Assembly (NCBI RefSeq): GCF_014267175.1
Contig: NZ_JACMTR010000002.1
Span: 191,001 to 255,000 of the forward strand
Length of the DNA stretch: 64,000 bases
Reading direction: 5' to 3'
DNA from: Pseudonocardia sp. C8
GTDB lineage: Bacteria; Actinomycetota; Actinomycetes; Mycobacteriales; Pseudonocardiaceae
A model generated the notes under the pieces. That model was given only the letters and a program-made list of their open reading frames with translations. It was not told where the DNA came from and did no database searches. How positions within the stretch are numbered: the stretch's first letter is position 1; each line of letters begins with the position of its first letter. Below, piece after piece: positions 60,717-64,000 of this stretch. A program made the position numbers and the translations under genes.

Positions 60717-61589
60717 TCACGACCGGGGGCGGGCCACCAGGACGGAGTTGACGACGTCGGTGCGCGGGTGCACCTCGAGCAGGACCTCCAGGGCGGGGAG
60801 GTCCGCCGCGGCCACCGCGGGGTAGAGCAGCGTGCGCAGCCCCGCCGCGGAGCGCACCAGCTGCACCGCGTGCGGTGCGGCCGCCGCGAGCCGGGCCGTG
60901 ATCACGCCCTTGGCCCGGGCGTCGTCGCCGACCAGCGCGCCGACCACGACGACGTCCGCCCGGCCCAGCTCGGCGACGACGGTGCGGGGCAACGGCTCCG
61001 CCAGGTCCGCGACCAGGCTGCGGGCCGGGATGCCGACGGCCTCCGCGACCGCGTCACCGGCGGCGGCCGCCGTGCCGTCCCGGTCGACGTGCAGGACCTC
61101 CGCCCCGTGCCGCTCGGCGAGCACCAGCCCGGTGAGCGGCAACGGGCCCGAGCCGAGGACGGCCACCCTGCGCGGCGCCGGCACGCCGGCCGCGGTGAGC
61201 GCGGCCAGCTCCAGCCGGACGAGATCGTGGTAGTTGCCCAGGTAGGGGAACCGGCGCAGCTCGGCGACCGGGTCGGGAGCCGCGGTGATCCGGTCCGACC
61301 AGTACGCCTCCATGCGCCCCTCACCGGTCGCGGCCAGCGAGCGCAGCGCGTCCGCATGCCCGGCCACCCGTTCGAGCACCTGCTCGGTACAGCCCACCGG
61401 CGGGTGGCAGCACAGCTCGACGAGCTCCCCGAACGCCGCGTCGACGACGATCCCCGGGCGGAGGTCGGTCCGGGCGAGCTGATCGTGCAGCGCGACCAGC
61501 CGGGCGGTGGTGCCGGCGGTGTCCGGTCCGTCGTGGTGCCTGCGGGGCACCGGGAACGTGGTGAGCGAGTGGTTGCTCTGCGTGGTCAC
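60717..61589 (-). CDS. Nicotianamine synthase-like protein
   Basis: A 290-residue SAM-dependent protein of the nicotianamine synthase family, which condenses aminobutyrate units from SAM into metal chelators. The hallmark FPYLGNYHDLVRLELAALTA (the NAS FPYxxNY..L..LE block) and RRVAVLGSGPLPLTGLVLAERHG with an acidic VLHVDRDG for SAM are clear. The N-terminal FGELVELCCHP matches the family's helical domain. No opine dehydrogenase or metallophore exporter gene is adjacent, apart from an SMR pump divergently placed. The start is GTG 61589; the product is probably a metallophore or related molecule. Confidence 0.85.
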   Translation of the reverse strand: MTTQSNHSLTTFPVPRRHHDGPDTAGTTARLVALHDQLARTDLRPGIVVDAAFGELVELCCHPPVGCTEQVLERVAGHADALRSLAATGEGRMEAYWSDRITAAPDPVAELRRFPYLGNYHDLVRLELAALTAAGVPAPRRVAVLGSGPLPLTGLVLAERHGAEVLHVDRDGTAAAAGDAVAEAVGIPARSLVADLAEPLPRTVVAELGRADVVVVGALVGDDARAKGVITARLAAAAPHAVQLVRSAAGLRTLLYPAVAAADLPALEVLLEVHPRTDVVNSVLVARPRS

Positions 61590-61717
61590 GATGCTTCACA
61601 GTATCCAATGAAAACCGTTACGCGTGTCGGTCGACCGGGTGGCAGGAGAAACCTGAGCATCTGCTCCAGAATCGGCGTACCGTGCCTCGGGTACGGGCGG
61701 TGTGAAGGAGGATCGGC
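61590..61717. promoter_or_regulatory. AT-richer divergent promoter region (NAS-like / SMR genes)
   Basis: The 128-base gap is AT-richer near the NAS-like start (CAGTATCCAATGAAAACCG, about 61600-61618). TGAAAACCGTTA loosely resembles Zur/Fur-type sites, but the palindrome is incomplete, so metal control is only a suggestion. AAGGAGG before 61718 is the SMR ribosome site. Confidence 0.35.
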
Positions 61718-62047
61718 ATGTGGGGATGGCTCGCGCTCGCGATCGGGGCCGAGGTGACGGCGACGCTGTCGCTGCGTGCCTCCGACGGGTTCAGCCGGTT
61801 GCTGCCGTCGCTGGTCACGGTCGCCGGGTACGCGACGGCGTTCTGGGGCCTCTCCCAGGCCCTGTCCCGCGGGATGGCGCTCGGCATCGCCTACGGGGTC
61901 TGGGCGGCCGCGGGGGTCGCGCTCGTCGCGCTGATCGGCGCGTTCTTCCTGGGCGAGTCGCTGACCTGGGTGCAGGCCGCCGGGATCGTCCTGGTCATCG
62001 GCGGGGTGCTGGCCCTCGAACTCGGCGGGTCGTCCGCCCATGCCTGA
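61718..62047 (+). CDS. Small multidrug resistance (SMR) efflux protein
   Basis: A 109-residue, four-helix SMR transporter. The essential membrane glutamate is in LAIGAEVTATLSLRASDGF (Glu12, equivalent to EmrE Glu14). SQALSRGMALGIAYGVWAAAGVALVALIGAFFLGESLTWVQAAGIVLVIGGV is the usual second half. It exports cationic drugs or quaternary amines as a proton antiporter. It has a strong AAGGAGG site and overlaps the following tetR-type gene by 8 bases. Confidence 0.93.
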   Translation: MWGWLALAIGAEVTATLSLRASDGFSRLLPSLVTVAGYATAFWGLSQALSRGMALGIAYGVWAAAGVALVALIGAFFLGESLTWVQAAGIVLVIGGVLALELGGSSAHA

Positions 62048-62564
62048 GCCGGTCGACCAGCGGCTGCGCAAGGGTGAGCGGCGCCGGCTCGCCCTGATCG
62101 ACGCGACGCTGCGGGTGATCGGCCGGGGCGGCGCCGCGGCCGTCACCCAGCGCGCCGTCGCCGCCGAGGCGGGCGTGCCCCCCAGCGCGGTGCTCTACTA
62201 CTTCGCCTCGGTGGACGATCTGCTGGTCGCCGCGTTGAGCGCGGTGAACGACCGGTACGTCACCCGGCTGGAGGCGATCGGCACGGTCGACGCCCTCGTC
62301 GCCCTGGTGGAGGACTGCGCCCGGCCCGACCGGATGTCGGCCGTCGCCGAGTACGAGCTGTTCCTGCACGCGGCCCGGCGGGCGGACCTCGCCACCGAGC
62401 TGCACCGCTGGGACGACGCGCTCGCCGACGTCGCGGTGCGCCTGCTGCCCGACGACCCGGGCCGCAGGCCGCTGCTCGTCGCCGCCGTGAACGGGCTCTG
62501 CCTGGCCGCCACGCTCGGTTCCCCGTACGACACGGGCGTGCTGGAACGGCTGGTCGCGGGGTAG
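62040..62564 (+). CDS. TetR-family regulator of the SMR pump
   Basis: A 174-residue TetR regulator. The helix-turn-helix is RRLALIDATLRVIGRGGAAAVTQRAVAAEAGVPPSAVLYYFASVDDLLVAALSAV. The ligand domain is short and Ala/Leu-rich. Its ATG at 62040 overlaps the SMR gene by 8 bases, so they are one operon and it probably represses its own pump operon in response to a pump substrate. Confidence 0.9.
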   Translation: MPEPVDQRLRKGERRRLALIDATLRVIGRGGAAAVTQRAVAAEAGVPPSAVLYYFASVDDLLVAALSAVNDRYVTRLEAIGTVDALVALVEDCARPDRMSAVAEYELFLHAARRADLATELHRWDDALADVAVRLLPDDPGRRPLLVAAVNGLCLAATLGSPYDTGVLERLVAG

Positions 62565-62613
62565 CGGACCCGACCGCGCGCGACGTCCGGTCCCGGCCCG
62601 GCGACCCGGCGGA

Positions 62614-62619
62614 TACCGT
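62614..62619 (+). promoter_or_regulatory. -10 box for the DtxR-family gene
   Basis: TACCGT ends seven bases before ATG 62627, a leaderless geometry. The spacer GGAGGGC could also act as a ribosome site if transcription begins upstream. This favours ATG 62627 over the in-frame GTG 62618. Confidence 0.5.
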
Positions 62620-62626
62620 GGAGGGC

Positions 62627-63334
62627 ATGAGCACGGAACGCCACTCGGAGTCCGTGGAGAACTACCTCAAGACCATCTTCCTGCTGGCCGAACGCGGGGA
62701 GGACGCGGTGGGGGTCTCCGCGCTGGCCGAGCGGCTGGGGGTGTCGTCGCCGTCGGCGTCCGGGATGGTCCGCAAGCTCGTCGACGCCGGGCTCGTCGAC
62801 CACGCCCGGTATGCCGGCATCACGCTCACCCCGGCCGGACGGACGTCGGCGCTCGCCGTCGTCCGCCGGCACCGGCTCATCGAGATGTTCCTGGTCACCG
62901 AGCTGGACCTGGCCTGGGACGAGGTGCACGAGGAGGCCGAGGCCCTCGAACACACCGTCTCCGACCGGCTGCTCGACCGGATCGACGACCGGCTCGGGCA
63001 CCCGCGGTTCGACCCGCACGGCGATCCGATCCCGGGCCGGGACGGCTCCCTGCCCGAGGTCCGGGCCCGCCGCCTCCCCGAGCTCGAGTACGGCGAGGGC
63101 GGCGCCCTGGTGCGCGTCGACGACACCGACCCCGAGGTGCTCCGCTACCTCGACGCGAACGACGTCCGGCTCGGTGACCGGGTCGACCTGCTCACCCGCA
63201 GGCCGTTCGAGGGACCGTTCGTGGTGCGGCTGCGCCGCTCCGGGGCCGAGGACCGTCCGGCGGGCGAGGCCGAGCAGGAGTGGGGCCCCTCGCTGGCGCA
63301 CGCCCTCTGGGTCGGCGCGACCGAGTCCGCCTGA
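62627..63334 (+). CDS. DtxR-family metal-dependent regulator
   Basis: A 235-residue DtxR/MntR-type repressor. The N-terminal winged helix is ENYLKTIFLLAERGEDAVGVSALAERLGVSSPSASGMVRKLVDAGLVDHARYAGITLTPAG. The dimerisation/metal domain has HRLIEMFLVTELDLAWDEVHEEAEALEHTVSDRLLDRIDDRLGHPRFDPHGDPIPG, and a C-terminal FeoA/SH3-like domain follows. In iron-sensing DtxR/IdeR the FDPHGDPIP position is CPHGNPIP with a metal-binding Cys; here it is Asp, which may shift selectivity towards manganese or another metal. A NAS-like gene lies about 1 kb upstream. Confidence 0.9.
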   Translation: MSTERHSESVENYLKTIFLLAERGEDAVGVSALAERLGVSSPSASGMVRKLVDAGLVDHARYAGITLTPAGRTSALAVVRRHRLIEMFLVTELDLAWDEVHEEAEALEHTVSDRLLDRIDDRLGHPRFDPHGDPIPGRDGSLPEVRARRLPELEYGEGGALVRVDDTDPEVLRYLDANDVRLGDRVDLLTRRPFEGPFVVRLRRSGAEDRPAGEAEQEWGPSLAHALWVGATESA

Positions 63335-63425
63335 CCGGCGCACGTGGTGCTGGCCGCCGACCGCGGAGCCACCTAGGCTTGGCGGCACGTGTCCGCCGGA
63401 CCTGGACCGTGACGAGGAGCCCGCC

Positions 63426-63749
63426 GTGCTCGAGGACCGCCCCGCTCGTCCGCTCGACGAGCGCGAACTGCGCATGCTGGCGGAGATCTCCTCGGCCACC
63501 CGGCGCGACGATCCCGCACTGGCGCACTGGCTGTCCGGCCTGGAGGGTGAGCCGCACCCGCCCGTGCGGCGCACCGGGACCGCGCTGTCGCTTCCGCTCG
63601 TGTGCGTGGTGATGGCCGCGGCCGCGCTCCTCGCACTGCTGATCGTGTCGCTGCCGACGGGACTCGCGGTCGCCGTCGTGATCTGCGTGCTGCTGTTCGG
63701 GGTGCCGGTGGGCTGCATCGTGTGGGCCCGGCGCCGCGGGGAGCTGTAG
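63426..63749 (+). CDS. DUF3040 membrane protein
   Basis: A 107-residue actinobacterial protein with the DUF3040 layout: a charged N-terminus (RPLDERELRMLAEISSATRRDDPALAHWLSGL) and two transmembrane helices (LSLPLVCVVMAAAALLALLIVSL and LAVAVVICVLLFGVPVGCIVW), ending RRRGEL. Function unknown. GTG 63426 has GAGGAG upstream. TAGGCT at 63374-63379 may be its -10 box. Confidence 0.8.
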   Translation: MLEDRPARPLDERELRMLAEISSATRRDDPALAHWLSGLEGEPHPPVRRTGTALSLPLVCVVMAAAALLALLIVSLPTGLAVAVVICVLLFGVPVGCIVWARRRGEL

Positions 63750-63775
63750 GGCGCCGGGGTCCGTCTCCCACCGAT

Positions 63776-63802
63776 CTCAGTCCCGTCTCAGTCCTGCCTC
63801 AG
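63776..63802. promoter_or_regulatory. Three CTCAG direct repeats at 11-bp spacing
   Basis: CTCAG occurs at 63776, 63787 and 63798, each followed by T/G-rich spacers (CTCAGTCCC, CTCAGTCCT, CTCAGGTGC). Direct repeats one helical turn apart are typical sites for OmpR/PhoB-type response regulators. They lie about 50 bases before the next gene. Confidence 0.5.
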
Positions 63803-63847
63803 GTGCGGCGGGCATCGTCGGTGGTGAGACCCGAGGGAAGGGGCGCC

Positions 63848-64000
63848 GTGACGCTGCTCGACCTGCTCGTCCTGATCGTGGTGCTGGCCGCCGCCGTCGG
63901 CGGGTTCCGCCGCCTTGGCGGGGTCGCGCGTGCCGGGAGCCTCCTCGGCCTGGTCGTCGGCGCCGGGATCGGCGCCGCCTGGGGGTCGAACCTGGCCGGT
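63848..64000 (+). CDS. CvpA/MarP-type membrane protein, N-terminal part (partial)
   Basis: The gene runs off the right edge; 51 codons are visible from GTG 63848, after GAGGGAAGGGG. TLLDLLVLIVVLAAAVGGFRRLGGVARAGSLLGLVVGAGIGA forms two transmembrane helices separated by a G-x-R-R-G-type turn, as in colicin V production (CvpA) proteins. In actinobacteria this N-terminus often precedes a periplasmic serine protease domain (MarP), which would lie beyond the window. Confidence 0.7.
   Translation, partial: MTLLDLLVLIVVLAAAVGGFRRLGGVARAGSLLGLVVGAGIGAAWGSNLAG

Overview
The window is about 64 kb of very GC-rich chromosome from a mycelial-type actinobacterium, most likely a Pseudonocardiaceae relative such as Pseudonocardia. 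This rests on base composition, many GTG starts, WhiB/BldM-type regulators, a SigD/RsdA pair, an ESX-4-like type VII locus and a His-tailed GroEL1. The genus is an inference.

Bases 1-36223 form a conserved housekeeping backbone. Its gene order, recalled from M. tuberculosis and Streptomyces and not searched here, matches ESX-4 (eccC, Rv3446c-like, esxU, esxT), rplM-rpsI-glmM, two small WXG100/EspC-like genes, glmS, nnr, alr, an alpha/beta hydrolase, tsaE-tsaB-rimI, groES-groEL, whiD, bldM, sigD-rsdA, guaB and guaB3. It is interrupted three times. An IclR regulator with an MHS transporter and a zinc alcohol dehydrogenase lies at 7.3-10.5 kb. argG sits between nnr and alr. A class III aminotransferase, PucR regulator, aldo/keto reductase and PhoD phosphatase lie between rimI and groES, where tsaD would be expected and is absent.

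Bases 36.3-42.7 kb are accessory: an FBP-domain protein, an acyl-CoA synthetase coupled to a C-terminally truncated lactate permease under a GntR regulator, and several small enzymes. Bases 42.3-56.5 kb look like one catabolic/osmolyte module: an orphan Rieske ferredoxin, a large arylsulfatase with its formylglycine-generating enzyme, a LysR regulator, a BCCT transporter translationally coupled to a solute-binding lipoprotein, a small heat-shock protein, and a TetR regulator with betaine-aldehyde dehydrogenase, an APC permease and choline dehydrogenase. Two operator families tie it together. A composite palindrome pair occurs upstream of both the Rieske gene and betB. An ATAG-N7-CTAT palindrome occurs upstream of both the sulfatase and the BCCT gene. 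A working model is uptake, possible desulfation and oxidation of a choline-like compound.

Bases 56.4-64 kb hold a molybdopterin oxidoreductase with its own TetR, a PPK2 kinase, a NUDIX hydrolase, a DksA/TraR-type zinc finger protein, a degenerate stretch with gene remnants, a nicotianamine-synthase-like gene, an SMR pump with a TetR gene, a DtxR-family metal regulator, a DUF3040 protein and the start of a CvpA/MarP-type gene.

Across the window there are also degenerate arrays of about 20-bp units at intergenic sites, often in two facing orientations, plus 33-bp and 35-bp tandem repeats, one of them inside tsaB. No rRNA, tRNA, CRISPR array or transposase was seen.
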